Shown here in pieces: positions 18,613 through 27,949 of a DNA stretch of 64,000 bases. Position numbers and translations under genes: made by a program. Each line of letters starts with the position of its first letter. The first letter of the stretch is position 1. The stretch covers positions 1-64,000 of the forward strand of contig LADW01000044.1 in NCBI GenBank assembly GCA_000961695.1, given 5' to 3'. The notes under the pieces were generated by a model. The model was not told where the DNA came from. It did no database searches and saw nothing but the letters and a program-made list of their open reading frames with translations. Source of the stretch: Hyphomonadaceae bacterium BRH_c29 (GTDB lineage Bacteria > Pseudomonadota > Alphaproteobacteria > Caulobacterales > Hyphomonadaceae).

Positions 18613-19755
18613 ATGGCCCGTCTGATCGATTCCGGTCCCGGATGCCCCACCCCAACCCCGCTGCGCGGCGCAAACGCTGCAGAGGCCCGCGGTCTTTCCT
18701 ATGATGACGCCGTGCGCGCCGAGACCGACCATCTCTATCCGCTCGTGAAGGATTTCGTGACGCCCATGGAGTGGCCGGCAATGGCGCCGCTCGTGGCGGC
18801 CATCAACCGGCTCAAGAAGCAGAAGAATGCCGTCATTCTGGCGCACAATTATATGACGCCGGACATTTTTCGCCTCGTCGGCGACTTCCGGGGCGACAGC
18901 CTCCAGCTCGCCCGCGAAGCCTCGAAAGTGGATGCGAGCATCATCGTTCAGGCCGGCGTGCACTTCATGGCCGAAACCTCGAAGATCCTCGCACCTGAAA
19001 AGACCGTTCTGATCCCGGACACGCGTGCAGGCTGTTCGCTGGCCGCCTCGATCACCGGCGCCGACGTGCGCCTGATCAAGCAGAAATTCCCGGACTATCC
19101 GGTCGTCACCTATGTGAACACGACCGCCGACGTGAAGGCCGAGTGCCACATCACCTGCACCAGTTCCAACGCTGCACAAGTCGTTGAGGCCATCGCGAAG
19201 GAATGGAACACCGACACCGTCATCCTGGTGCCGGACCAATACCTCGCCAAGAATGTTGCCGCGCAGACCGGTATCCGCATTATGACCTGGCCGGGCGCCT
19301 GTGAAGTGCACGAGATGTTCAGCGCGGACGATGTCCACCAGCTGCGCGAAGCCCATCCGGGCGTCGTGATCCTCGCTCACCCCGAATGCCCGCCGGACGT
19401 GCTGGAAGCGGCGGACTATGCCGGATCCACCGCCGCACTGGCGAACTATGTCGCCGAGAAGCACCCACCGAAAGTCGTGCTGCTGACCGAATGCTCGATG
19501 AGCGACAATGTCGCCGCCGAGAACCCGACCACGAACTTCATCCGTCCGTGCAATCTGTGCCCGCACATGAAGCGTATCACGCTGGAAAACATCTATGACT
19601 GCCTGGTTACGGGCGAATACGAAGTGACTATTCCGGAAGATGTGCGACTGCGCGCCAAACAGGCGCTCGACGCCATGATGGCCCTGCCACGCATGGAAAA
19701 GCCGCTCGACTTCGTGACCGGTCTGAAACCGATGGAAATCGAGATGGTGGTTTAA
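18613..19755 (+). CDS. nadA: Quinolinate synthase A
   Basis: A 380-residue [4Fe-4S] enzyme that condenses iminoaspartate with dihydroxyacetone phosphate to quinolinate in de novo NAD synthesis. Recognisable blocks: AVILAHNYMTPDIF, TRAGCSLAAS (first cluster Cys region), AECHITCTSSNA and the C-terminal NLCPHMKRITLEN. The ATG at 18613 follows AAGGAGG by seven bases. It heads an operon nadA, secreted protein, nadB, nadC. The N-terminal extension of about 40 residues before the first domain is typical of the longer bacterial form. Confidence 0.95.
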   Translation: MARLIDSGPGCPTPTPLRGANAAEARGLSYDDAVRAETDHLYPLVKDFVTPMEWPAMAPLVAAINRLKKQKNAVILAHNYMTPDIFRLVGDFRGDSLQLAREASKVDASIIVQAGVHFMAETSKILAPEKTVLIPDTRAGCSLAASITGADVRLIKQKFPDYPVVTYVNTTADVKAECHITCTSSNAAQVVEAIAKEWNTDTVILVPDQYLAKNVAAQTGIRIMTWPGACEVHEMFSADDVHQLREAHPGVVILAHPECPPDVLEAADYAGSTAALANYVAEKHPPKVVLLTECSMSDNVAAENPTTNFIRPCNLCPHMKRITLENIYDCLVTGEYEVTIPEDVRLRAKQALDAMMALPRMEKPLDFVTGLKPMEIEMVV

Positions 19756-19826
19756 GCGGCTGAGGCGTTGGCGAAGGCCGTCTGCGGGATTAGGCTGCAG
19801 GTGTGAGGACGAACTGGAATGGCATC

Positions 19827-20291
19827 ATGACCTCCCGCCTGGCACGCACGGCTGCGCTCGTACTGACGGCTGCCCTTCTTGTATTCACCCCGGCGCAGGC
19901 CGGAACGGATGATGACCCGAATGATGTCCTCGGCACCTGGAGCTTCCGCACCAAGCCTTATCGCGGCGGCGAATGCCTGATGACGGGCACAATGTACCTG
20001 ACGCCGCATCCTGACAAAGGCCAGTACACCTGCGAGCTGACCGCCGTGGAAGTCTGCTCGCAATGGGGCCGCTCGGTCGTGCGCCAGTCCTGCAAGGCCC
20101 GCCGCTTCGGCAACCAGCTTTCGGTCCGCTCCGAGATCGAGGAAATGCTGGAAGCCAAGGTCGAAGGCCTCATTTATGTGCCCGACAATTTCACGCTGAC
20201 CATCGAGTCGGCAGACCGCATGTTCGGCGCGCTCGTCTCTGCGGTGACAGCGCCAGCCGAGTTCCGGCGCTCCAGCGACGGTATTTCCTGA
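19827..20291 (+). CDS. Secreted protein of unknown function in nad operon
   Basis: A 154-residue exported protein with a clear signal peptide (SRLARTAALVLTAALLVFTP, cleavage near AQA-G). The mature part begins with an acidic patch, then VLGTWSFRTKPYRGG, and contains four cysteines (GECLMT, YTCELT, EVCSQW, QSCKAR), likely disulfide-bonded in the periplasm. LGTW and TGTMYLTP suggest a small beta-barrel or lipocalin-like fold, as seen for proteins starting with a GxW motif, but this is only a guess. It ends one base before nadB, so nadB translation may depend on it. I do not recognise a family. Confidence 0.72.
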   Translation: MTSRLARTAALVLTAALLVFTPAQAGTDDDPNDVLGTWSFRTKPYRGGECLMTGTMYLTPHPDKGQYTCELTAVEVCSQWGRSVVRQSCKARRFGNQLSVRSEIEEMLEAKVEGLIYVPDNFTLTIESADRMFGALVSAVTAPAEFRRSSDGIS

Positions 20292-20292
20292 C

Positions 20293-21834
20293 TTGGCAGG
20301 CGGGGGCCATGTCCAGACCCTGACGGCAGACGCACATGCCGGCAGTGATGTCCTCATCGTAGGTGCAGGCCTTGCCGGCCTGTTCCTGGCACTGCAGCTC
20401 GCGCCGCGTCCGTGCATCGTTATTTCACCCGCGCCGCTTGGCCAGGCTGCCTCGTCCGCCTGGGCACAAGGCGGCCTTGCTGCTGCGCTCGACCCTGCTG
20501 ACAGCCCGGAACAGCACGCCGCCGACACAATCGCAGCAGGCGCCGGCCTGGTGGATCCGATCATCGCACGCCTCATCGCCGAAGAAGGCCCGGCGCGCGT
20601 CCGCGACCTGATCGAACTCGGCGTACCGTTCGACCGTACGCCCGATGGCGCGCTGGCCCTGTCGCTTGAAGCCGCCCACTCCCGCCCCCGCGTGGCGCGG
20701 GTTGCGGGCGACCTTGCGGGCAAAGCCATCATGGATGCGCTCGTCTCGGCGGTGAACGCATCGAGCCATATCCGCGTCGTCGAAGGCGTGCGCGCGGTTG
20801 GCCTGATGCAGGACGACCAGCTGACCGTGACCGGCGTCATCCTGCGCGATTCGGCCGGACGGCTCTCGGTTCAGACCGCGCGTGAGACGGTGCTTTGTAC
20901 CGGCGGCTCCGGTGGCCTGTTCCAGGTCACGACCAACCCACCCGCCGCGCGCGGCGATGCCATCGCTATGGCTTGGGAAGCGGGCGCCCTCGTTGCCGAT
21001 CTCGAATTCGTCCAGTTCCACCCGACCGCCATCGATATTGGCCGCGACCCGGCCCCGCTGGCCACTGAAGCCCTGCGCGGCGAAGGCTCTCTGCTTCGCA
21101 ATCGCGACGGCACGCGCTTCATGCTGAACTATCATCCGCTGGCCGAACTCGCGCCGCGCGACGAAGTCGCCCGCGCCGTCCACACTGAGCGCGCCTCAGG
21201 CCGCGGCGCCTTCCTCGACTGCCGCGAAGCCGTCGGCGCGCACTTCCCGGAACACTTCCCGACCGTATTCGGCGCCTGCAAGTCTGCCGGCATCGACCCG
21301 CGCGTCGACATGATCCCGATAGCTCCGGCAGCGCACTATCACATGGGCGGCATCGTTCCGGACTTCTGGGGCAAGTCGTCCCTCGATGGCCTGTCGGTCT
21401 GCGGCGAATGCACCTCGACCGGCGTCCACGGCGCCAACCGTCTCGCGTCGAACTCCCTGCTGGAAGCGGTCGTTTTCGCGCACCGGATTGCCGAACGCCT
21501 GCGGGAAGCGAAGCTGCCGGATATCCGCGCCAGCATTGGCCACGTGCCGGACGCCCTGCCGCATGAAGCACTGCAAAGCCTGCGCGCCGCCATGTCGCTT
21601 CACTGCGGTGTGGTGCGCGACGCAACCGGTCTTGCCGAAGTCGCAGCCCTGATCGAACGCCTACGCGACCAGCACGGCCCGGCCCGCGCGGTCACCTCCG
21701 CCGGCCTGATCGTGAAGAGTGCACAAGCCCGCCACGAAAGCCGCGGCGGTCACTATCGTTCCGACTATCCGGAGACCGGCGAGCCGCATCGCCAGTTCCT
21801 CCAACGCCCCTTCAAAGAGAGCGTGACGCCATGA
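20293..21834 (+). CDS. nadB: L-aspartate oxidase
   Basis: A 513-residue FAD enzyme oxidizing L-aspartate to iminoaspartate for NadA. It shows the dinucleotide-binding VLIVGAGLAGLFLALQL (about residues 20-36), the SSAWAQGGLAAAL block, LEFVQFHPTAIDIG, the active-site HTERASGRGAFLDCR and GECTSTGVHGANRLASNSLL. The frame begins with a TTG one base after the previous stop; no in-frame ATG precedes the FAD motif, so a TTG start with translational coupling is the best choice. It overlaps nadC by four bases. Confidence 0.93.
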   Translation: MAGGGHVQTLTADAHAGSDVLIVGAGLAGLFLALQLAPRPCIVISPAPLGQAASSAWAQGGLAAALDPADSPEQHAADTIAAGAGLVDPIIARLIAEEGPARVRDLIELGVPFDRTPDGALALSLEAAHSRPRVARVAGDLAGKAIMDALVSAVNASSHIRVVEGVRAVGLMQDDQLTVTGVILRDSAGRLSVQTARETVLCTGGSGGLFQVTTNPPAARGDAIAMAWEAGALVADLEFVQFHPTAIDIGRDPAPLATEALRGEGSLLRNRDGTRFMLNYHPLAELAPRDEVARAVHTERASGRGAFLDCREAVGAHFPEHFPTVFGACKSAGIDPRVDMIPIAPAAHYHMGGIVPDFWGKSSLDGLSVCGECTSTGVHGANRLASNSLLEAVVFAHRIAERLREAKLPDIRASIGHVPDALPHEALQSLRAAMSLHCGVVRDATGLAEVAALIERLRDQHGPARAVTSAGLIVKSAQARHESRGGHYRSDYPETGEPHRQFLQRPFKESVTP

Positions 21835-22688
21835 CCCCTGTTCCGCCGCCCCTGCCCGCCATCATCCTCGACCCGATCGTGCGCCTTGCGCTGGCCGAAG
21901 ACCTTGGCCGCGCCGGAGACCTGACGACGGACGCGACCATCCCGCTGGAAACGCAGCTGAAAGTCGTGATCGCCGCGCGCCAGCCGGGCGTCATTGCAGG
22001 CCTCGACGCGGCGGCCTACGCCCTGAAGCTGATCGACCCGGACGTGACACTGGTGATCGAAAAGCCGGACGGCTCCCTCATCAAACCGGGCGAAGTGATC
22101 GCGCGGCTGGACGGCTCGGCCCGCTCCATCCTGATCGCCGAACGCACGATGCTGAACTTCCTCGGCCGCCTCTCCGCTGTGGCGACCATGACCCGCACCT
22201 TCGCCGACAAGATTGCGCACACCGATGCCACGATTGTCTGCACACGGAAAACCACCCCAGGACACCGCGCTCTTGAAAAGCGCGCCGTACGCTGTGGCGG
22301 CGGCACCGCCCACCGCTACGGCCTGGACGATGCGATCCTCATCAAGGACAATCATATCGCAGCCTGCGGCGGCTCGGTTTCGACCGCAATGGAACGCGCC
22401 AAGGCCTATGCCGGGCATCTGCGCATGATCGAGATCGAGGTCGACTCGCTCGATCAGCTGAAGGAAGCCCTGCCGCATGGGCCGCACGCTGTCCTGCTCG
22501 ACAATATGACGACCGACATGCTGCGCGAGGCCGTCGCCATCGCTGGCGGCAAGGTCGTTCTGGAAGCCTCAGGCGGAGTGAACCTCAACACTGTTGCGGC
22601 CATTGCAGAGACGGGCGTCAACTTTATTTCCGTCGGCGCGCTCACGCATTCGGCGCCAAACCTTGACCTCGGAATGGATGTGGTCTGA
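21831..22688 (+). CDS. nadC: Nicotinate-nucleotide pyrophosphorylase (carboxylating)
   Basis: A 285-residue quinolinate phosphoribosyltransferase giving nicotinate mononucleotide, CO2 and PPi. Family blocks: RLALAEDLGRAGDLTTDATI, RTMLNFLGRLSAVAT, CTRKTTPGHRALEKRAVRCGG, LIKDNHI and LEASGGVNL. The ATGA overlap with nadB marks it as the last nad gene. No terminator was seen before the following SDR gene, which may be co-transcribed. Confidence 0.95.
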   Translation: MTPVPPPLPAIILDPIVRLALAEDLGRAGDLTTDATIPLETQLKVVIAARQPGVIAGLDAAAYALKLIDPDVTLVIEKPDGSLIKPGEVIARLDGSARSILIAERTMLNFLGRLSAVATMTRTFADKIAHTDATIVCTRKTTPGHRALEKRAVRCGGGTAHRYGLDDAILIKDNHIAACGGSVSTAMERAKAYAGHLRMIEIEVDSLDQLKEALPHGPHAVLLDNMTTDMLREAVAIAGGKVVLEASGGVNLNTVAAIAETGVNFISVGALTHSAPNLDLGMDVV

Positions 22689-22738
22689 CACTGCACGCAT
22701 TGAGGGGCACAGCCCCCGCGCGCAGAAGGATTTCAGAC

Positions 22739-23548
22739 ATGGCCAGCTCCAACGGCCGCAAAGCCATTTTCATCACAGGCGCCGCCTCCGGCATCGGCGC
22801 GGAGACCGCACGCTTTTTCTCGAACAAGGGCTGGTTCTGCGGCCTCTATGACATCGACACGGCAGGCCTCGCCAGCGTCGCCGATGAACTCGGCACCGGA
22901 AACTCCATCTCCGGCAAGCTGGACGTGCGCGACCGCGCAGACTGGGCGCTCGCCGTGAAGGGCTTCGCCGAGGCGACGGGCGGAAAGATGCACGTCCTGT
23001 TCAACAATGCCGGCATCGGCCGCCACGGCTGGTTCGAGGACATCTCGGGCGATGACAATGACCTTCTCGTGGACGTCAACGTCAAAGGCGTGATCAACGG
23101 CGTGCAGGCCTGCCTGCCGCTGCTGAAGGAAACCGAAGGCGCCCGCATCGTTAACACGGCCTCGACTGCAGGCATTGTCGGCTCCCCGCGCCTGGCCGTC
23201 TATTCCGCCACGAAATTCGCCGTCCGTGGGCTGACCGAAGCGCTCGATACCGAGTTCCGTGACCTGGACATCCGCGTGACGAGCCTGATGCCCTGGTTTG
23301 TGGACACGCCGATCCTCGACATGGGCGCCACCGAAGGGTCCAACACCAAGATGGCGGACGAGTTGCGCGACGGCGGGATGGAGGTCTACCCGGTCTCGCT
23401 CGCCGCCCAACGCGCCTGGGATGCGGCCCACGGAAACGACGTCCACTACATGGCTGGCAAGGCCGCAGAGCGTGCGCGCTTCTTCAGCCGCTGGATGCCG
23501 GGCATGCTGCGCAAGCAGGTCATGAAATCCGTGCCGCCGCGCGACTGA
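22739..23548 (+). CDS. Short-chain dehydrogenase/reductase
   Basis: A 269-residue classical SDR. The Rossmann motif ITGAASGIGAETARFF (about residues 11-26), NNAG (NNAGIGRHGW) and the catalytic YSATK are all present, with the catalytic Ser in NTASTAGIVG. Substrate is unknown; the C-terminal part ending in a basic PGMLRKQVMKS resembles SDRs acting on hydrophobic substrates. The ATG at 22739 follows AGAAGGA by eight bases. It sits 50 bases after nadC and before a strong bidirectional terminator, so it may be the tail of the nad transcript. Confidence 0.88.
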   Translation: MASSNGRKAIFITGAASGIGAETARFFSNKGWFCGLYDIDTAGLASVADELGTGNSISGKLDVRDRADWALAVKGFAEATGGKMHVLFNNAGIGRHGWFEDISGDDNDLLVDVNVKGVINGVQACLPLLKETEGARIVNTASTAGIVGSPRLAVYSATKFAVRGLTEALDTEFRDLDIRVTSLMPWFVDTPILDMGATEGSNTKMADELRDGGMEVYPVSLAAQRAWDAAHGNDVHYMAGKAAERARFFSRWMPGMLRKQVMKSVPPRD

Positions 23549-23575
23549 CCCCGGCAGGCACATCGCCGCCATAAG

Positions 23576-23606
23576 AAAAGCCGCCGGTGGAATGCCGGCG
23601 GCTTTT
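23576..23606. terminator. Bidirectional intrinsic terminator
   Basis: AAAAGCCGCCGG (23576-23587) pairs with CCGGCGGCTTTT (23595-23606) around a 7-base loop. The T-run on either strand lets it end both the plus-strand SDR transcript and the minus-strand wall-hydrolase transcript, whose stops flank it at 23548 and 23630. Confidence 0.85.
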
Positions 23607-23629
23607 GTTTGGTCTGGTTTCCGGCTGGA

Positions 23630-24778
23630 TCAGCGCAGGGCGCCAGCTCCGCTGGAGGCTGTCATGGCCTTGGCGGCCTGGGCGGCAGCATAGGCCGAAA
23701 CGCCACTCATGGCCGTGTCGTTCGAGGCAACCTCATAAGAGGCATCGCGAACTGTCGTCATGCGCGGGGCGCCATTGGTGATCGTGCGGGTCGAGGTCGT
23801 GACCGTGGCGGGCGCAGCCGATGCCGTCCGCAGCACCGACAAGGCCGCCGCATCGCGATCCTGCTTCTCGGCAGCCGCCGTCAGGACCGGCGCAGCCGCA
23901 GAGCGCGACGCGCTGGCGCTGCGAACCTGAGCCCATTCCGAACCACGCGGGAAACGGTAGAACACGTGCAGGCCAATCTTGTCCGTCCGGATCAGACCAG
24001 CGCTCCAGACCGGGTCGACATAAGTCGCGTGATAGTGCGTTGCCCCGCCTGTACGATCCTCGGCGAGGTTCATCAGGACGTGCGCGGCGATCTCTTTGGC
24101 CTGTTCCCAGGCCGTGCCCTTCGGCTTGCGGCCCAGCGCGCCGTCACAGGTAAAGGTGAACTGGCAGCCGGTCGTCCGGGTCGAGCCCTGGAAGACCACG
24201 CCGCAGGCGGTGTCCGGATAGCGATGGTCGCGCATCCGGTTGGAAATGACTTCGGCGACGGCCAGCTGGCCAGCCAGCGGTTCGTTGCGCGATTCGTAAT
24301 AGATCGCCTGCGCCATGCATTGCGCTTCGGCATCGAGCGCTTCAGCGCGCTTCAGGTGTTCCGGCTTGAATGAGACCAGCGAGGCCAGGGCCGCGCCGTC
24401 GCGGTCGCGCTTGGCATAGCGGCTCATGGAAGAAGCTGTGTCGCGCTCCAGCGTGTACTCGACGGTGCGGATCCATTGGGTGTCCAGCACGGCCGGGGTG
24501 TGGCTTGCCACGCGCGCACTCGCGCCGGCATCCTCTACCTGGGCAAAGCGCTGGGCCTGTTCGCTGAAATCGGCCTGAGCCCGGATGTCAGACTGGACCG
24601 CGCCGATCATTGGCAGGGTTACGGTCGCTGCAACGGCACAGACCGCGATGGTCGCACCGCGAATGACAATATCGCGCTGTTCGTCGTTTGTCATAGCCAT
24701 CCACCAACGCTTGAGCTTCCCTTGGAGCCCACGCATTGACGACAGAGTCGCCGCACGAGGTTTCTGAATTCTTAACAT
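23630..24778 (-). CDS. SleB-type cell wall hydrolase
   Basis: A 382-residue protein with a membrane span (about residues 38-58, VIRGATIAVCAVAATVTLPM) and a periplasmic hydrolase_2/SleB domain: EAQCMAQAIYYESRNEPLAG, EVISNRMRDHRYPDTACGVV, TGCQFTFTCDG and a DPVWSAGL end. The Glu in YYESRNE is the likely catalytic residue of this lytic transglycosylase-like fold. The last 120 residues are Ala/Ser/Thr-rich and probably disordered. SleB was first known from spore germination, but alphaproteobacteria use relatives in vegetative wall remodelling. The ATG at 24778 was chosen; the frame stays open to 24868. Confidence 0.82.
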   Translation of the reverse strand: MLRIQKPRAATLSSMRGLQGKLKRWWMAMTNDEQRDIVIRGATIAVCAVAATVTLPMIGAVQSDIRAQADFSEQAQRFAQVEDAGASARVASHTPAVLDTQWIRTVEYTLERDTASSMSRYAKRDRDGAALASLVSFKPEHLKRAEALDAEAQCMAQAIYYESRNEPLAGQLAVAEVISNRMRDHRYPDTACGVVFQGSTRTTGCQFTFTCDGALGRKPKGTAWEQAKEIAAHVLMNLAEDRTGGATHYHATYVDPVWSAGLIRTDKIGLHVFYRFPRGSEWAQVRSASASRSAAAPVLTAAAEKQDRDAAALSVLRTASAAPATVTTSTRTITNGAPRMTTVRDASYEVASNDTAMSGVSAYAAAQAAKAMTASSGAGALR

Positions 24779-25060
24779 CACCGCTCCCAAGTCCCGATAG
24801 GCGATATAACTCCGCCCTGTTGTGCAGTTCCGGGACTGCTTGGTTTGACTAGTTTCCGGCAGCCTCAACCGCCCGAACTCGAGCGGAATATGCTGCCAAT
24901 CCGCTACGTAGCAAGAAGCTGGCCAATCTTGGGAGTGACAATTCCGTCAGGTGGATTTCGCCCTACGGGCGAGCCATGCCGGGGCATTTTATGCCTCCGG
25001 TTCCAATGTGTTGATTTTGTGTAAAAATTAATGGGCTTCTGTAAGAGCATTGCTGCGATG
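24779..25060. other. Intergenic stretch, no gene seen
   Basis: Between the wall hydrolase start and the ppdK terminator there is no supported gene. Two small inverted repeats are present: TCGCCC-TAC-GGGCGA (24958-24972) and ATGCC-GG-GGCAT (24976-24987), the latter followed by TTTAT. An AT-rich patch lies around 25009-25036. The promoter of the wall-hydrolase gene should be in the left part. A 65-codon minus-strand frame (24904-25101) has no ribosome binding site or family features. Confidence 0.3.
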
Positions 25061-25091
25061 CAAAAAGACGACTGTGGCACGATTGCCACAG
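25061..25091 (-). terminator. Intrinsic terminator of ppdK
   Basis: CTGTGGCA (25072-25079) pairs with TGCCACAG (25084-25091) around a 4-base loop, followed on the minus strand by TCGTCTTTTTG. It lies 31 bases past the ppdK stop. Confidence 0.82.
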
Positions 25092-25122
25092 CCGTCTGCA
25101 TTCGATTCAGGCAGCTTGCTGC

Positions 25123-27816
25123 CTATTTGGTCGATTCTGAGAGTGCCGCGTGTGCCGCCGCGAGACGGGCAATCGGCACCCGGTAGGGTGAACAGGACAC
25201 ATAATCGAGGCCTGCACGGTGGCAGAAGGCGACGGAAGCCGGGTCACCGCCATGCTCACCGCAGATGCCCAGCTTGATGCCCGGACGGGTCTTGCGGCCG
25301 CGTTCAGCGGCCATTTTGACCAATTCACCAACGCCTTCCTGGTCCAGCGTGACGAAGGGGTCTTTTTCGTAGATTCCCTTGTCTTCGTAGATTTTCAGGA
25401 AGCGGCCAGCATCATCGCGGGAAATACCCAGCGTCGTCTGCGTCAGGTCATTCGTGCCGAACGAGAAGAACGCAGCCGACTGCGCAATATCCCCGGCCCG
25501 CAGCGCGGCGCGCGGCAGCTCGATCATTGTGCCGACCATATAGTCCAGCGTCATGCCGGTTTCGGCAAACACGGCCTTGGCCTGCTCGTCGACAACGGCT
25601 TTCAGGATCTGCAGCTCACGGTGCGTTGCGACCAGCGGGATCATCACTTCCGGAATGGGCTTGCGGCCTGTTTCTTTCGCGATGTTCACGGCAGCCTCAA
25701 AGATGGCGCGGGCCTGCATTTCGTAAATCTCAGGGTACGTAATACCCAGACGGCAACCGCGATGGCCCAGCATCGGATTGCTTTCGTGCAGGTCAGCGGC
25801 GCGGCGCTTCAGTTCATCGACACTGACGCCGGACGCTTTCGCGACATCCACCATATCCTCATCCGTATGAGGAAGGAATTCGTGCAGCGGCGGATCCAGC
25901 AGACGGATCGTTGCCGGGCGGTCTTCCAGGATACGGAAGATCTCTTCAAAGTCGCTGCGCTGCATCGGCAGAAGTTTATCCAGCGATGCGCGGCGGCCTG
26001 CCACATCATTCGACAGGATCATCGCACGCACTTCCGGAATACGCGCTTCGTCGAAGAACATGTGCTCCGTACGGCAGAGACCAACGCCTTCGGCGCCGAA
26101 ATCGACGGCCGTGCGCGTATCCAGCGGCGTTTCGGCATTGGCGCGCACTTTCAGGCGGCGAGCCTTGTCGGCCCAGCCCATCAGCGTGCCGAAATCACCG
26201 GAGAGATCCGGCTGCACCATTTCCACGGCGCCCAGCATGACCTGACCGCTGGCGCCATCAACGGTGATCACGTCACCCTTTTTGACTTCGCGGCCCATGA
26301 TGCGGAACACGCCCGCCTTGCTGTCAATCTGCAGGCCACCGGCGCCGCAGACGCAGGGACGGCCCATGCCGCGCGCCACAACGGCGGCGTGGCTGGTCAT
26401 GCCGCCGCGGGCCGTCACGATGGCGCGGGCTGCGTGCATGCCTTTGATGTCTTCCGGGCTCGTCTCGATACGGACGAGAATGACATCCTCGCCCTTTTCA
26501 GCCATCAGGAAGGCTTCTTCAGAATCGAACACGACCTTGCCGACCGCTGCGCCGGGGCTGGCCGGCAGGCCGACCAGCAGCACGTCGCGTGCGGCGTCCT
26601 CGGCAATGGTCGGGTGCAGCAGCTGATCCAGCTGTGACGGATCAAGGCGAAGCACGGCTTCGTTCTCGGTGATCAGGCCTTCGCTGGCCATGTCGACCGC
26701 GATCTTGAGCGCAGCCGCTGCCGTGCGTTTCCCGTTGCGGGTCTGCAGCATGTAGAGATGGCCGTTCTCGACCGTGAACTCCAGGTCCTGCATGTCCTTG
26801 TAGTGACGTTCCAGCGTGTTCGCGACGTCGCGCAGCTGGGCGTAGACTTCCGGCATGGCCTCTTCCAGCGGGGCATCATCAGAGCCCAGCGTGTCGGCCC
26901 GTTCGCGCGAGATCGGCGCCGGTGTGCGGATGCCCGCCACGACGTCTTCGCCCTGCGCGTTGATCAGGTACTCGCCGTAGAAGATGGCCTCGCCATTCGA
27001 CGGGTCGCGCGTGAAGGCGACGCCGGTGGCGGAGGATTCACCGAGGTTCCCGAACACCATGGACTGAACGGTCACGGCTGTGCCCCATTCGGTCGGAATG
27101 TCGTTCAGCTTGCGATAGGTGATCGCCCGGTCATTCATCCACGAGCCGAACACGGCCGAGATGGCACCCCAGAGCTGTTCCTTTGGATCTTCCGGGAACG
27201 GCCGGCCAAGCTCCTTGGACACGGCGTCCTTGTAGAGGACGATGATCTTCTTCCAGTCATCGGCCGACATGTCGGTGTCGAGGTCGATGCCCTGGCGGTC
27301 TTTATAGTCGTCGAGGATGTGCTCGAACTCGTCATGCCCCATGCCGAGGACGACGTTGGAATACATCTGGATGAAGCGGCGATAGCTGTCATAGGCAAAG
27401 CGCTCGCCAGCCAGGGTCGCGAGACCGGCGGCGGAGGCTTCGTTCAGGCCGAGGTTCAGCACCGTGTCCATCATGCCCGGCATCGAGGCGCGCGCGCCTG
27501 AGCGCACAGACACGAGCAGCGGGTTCTGAGGGTCGCCAAAGCCCTTGCCGGATTTCTTCTCAAGGTCGGCCAGCGCCTCGTCCACTTGCGGCGCGAGTGT
27601 GGAGGGGTAGGCCCGCTCCAGCTCATAATACGCGGTGCAGACAGCGGTGGAGATCGTAAAGCCCGGCGGCACAGGCAGGCCCAGCTTGGCCATCTCGGCA
27701 AGGTTTGCGCCCTTGCCTCCCAGCAGGTTCTTCATCGAGGCATCGCCATCGGCGGTCCCGCCACCGAATGCGTAAACCCAGGTTTCTTCTGCGTGCTTCA
27801 AAGCTGCCTCGCCCAT
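25123..27816 (-). CDS. ppdK: Pyruvate, phosphate dikinase
   Basis: An 897-residue enzyme interconverting pyruvate, ATP and Pi with PEP, AMP and PPi. The N-terminal ATP-grasp domain shows GGKGANLAEMAKLGLPVPPG and TVQSMVFGNLGESSATGVAF; the phosphohistidine domain has GGMTSHAAVVARGMGRPCV with the catalytic His; the C-terminal PEP/pyruvate TIM barrel has FGTNDLTQTTLG and the catalytic Cys in GICGEHGGDP. The ATG at 27816 with AGAGGAC is preferred to a longer frame reaching 27957. It links glycolysis and gluconeogenesis at the PEP node. A LacI-like palindrome lies about 120 bases upstream. Confidence 0.95.
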   Translation of the reverse strand: MGEAALKHAEETWVYAFGGGTADGDASMKNLLGGKGANLAEMAKLGLPVPPGFTISTAVCTAYYELERAYPSTLAPQVDEALADLEKKSGKGFGDPQNPLLVSVRSGARASMPGMMDTVLNLGLNEASAAGLATLAGERFAYDSYRRFIQMYSNVVLGMGHDEFEHILDDYKDRQGIDLDTDMSADDWKKIIVLYKDAVSKELGRPFPEDPKEQLWGAISAVFGSWMNDRAITYRKLNDIPTEWGTAVTVQSMVFGNLGESSATGVAFTRDPSNGEAIFYGEYLINAQGEDVVAGIRTPAPISRERADTLGSDDAPLEEAMPEVYAQLRDVANTLERHYKDMQDLEFTVENGHLYMLQTRNGKRTAAAALKIAVDMASEGLITENEAVLRLDPSQLDQLLHPTIAEDAARDVLLVGLPASPGAAVGKVVFDSEEAFLMAEKGEDVILVRIETSPEDIKGMHAARAIVTARGGMTSHAAVVARGMGRPCVCGAGGLQIDSKAGVFRIMGREVKKGDVITVDGASGQVMLGAVEMVQPDLSGDFGTLMGWADKARRLKVRANAETPLDTRTAVDFGAEGVGLCRTEHMFFDEARIPEVRAMILSNDVAGRRASLDKLLPMQRSDFEEIFRILEDRPATIRLLDPPLHEFLPHTDEDMVDVAKASGVSVDELKRRAADLHESNPMLGHRGCRLGITYPEIYEMQARAIFEAAVNIAKETGRKPIPEVMIPLVATHRELQILKAVVDEQAKAVFAETGMTLDYMVGTMIELPRAALRAGDIAQSAAFFSFGTNDLTQTTLGISRDDAGRFLKIYEDKGIYEKDPFVTLDQEGVGELVKMAAERGRKTRPGIKLGICGEHGGDPASVAFCHRAGLDYVSCSPYRVPIARLAAAHAALSESTK

Positions 27817-27935
27817 GGAAGTCCTCTTGTCTGTTCTGCGCGCGCCGAAACGGTCCCGCTCGCCCGCGAAGGGAATGCAAACCGTATGCTGCATCGCAAC
27901 GCGAATGGCCAGTCGCTGAAAGGTCGCGACGGGTG

Positions 27936-27949
27936 TGACAACGTTGTTA
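27936..27949. promoter_or_regulatory. LacI-family-like operator upstream of ppdK
   Basis: TGACAACGTTGTTA is a 14-bp palindrome with a central CG and one mismatch between arms; the inner ten bases ACAACGTTGT are perfect. Its form is that of LacI-type sites. It lies 120-133 bases before the ppdK start in the 217-base gap between glyS and ppdK, where the ppdK promoter is expected. LacI-type global carbon regulators controlling PEP-node genes are known in other alphaproteobacteria, which makes this a reasonable but unproven operator. Confidence 0.4.

Noticed and set aside
24904-25101. 65-codon minus-strand frame in the gap before ppdK's terminator
   Set aside because: No ribosome binding site, overlaps the terminator hairpin, no features.
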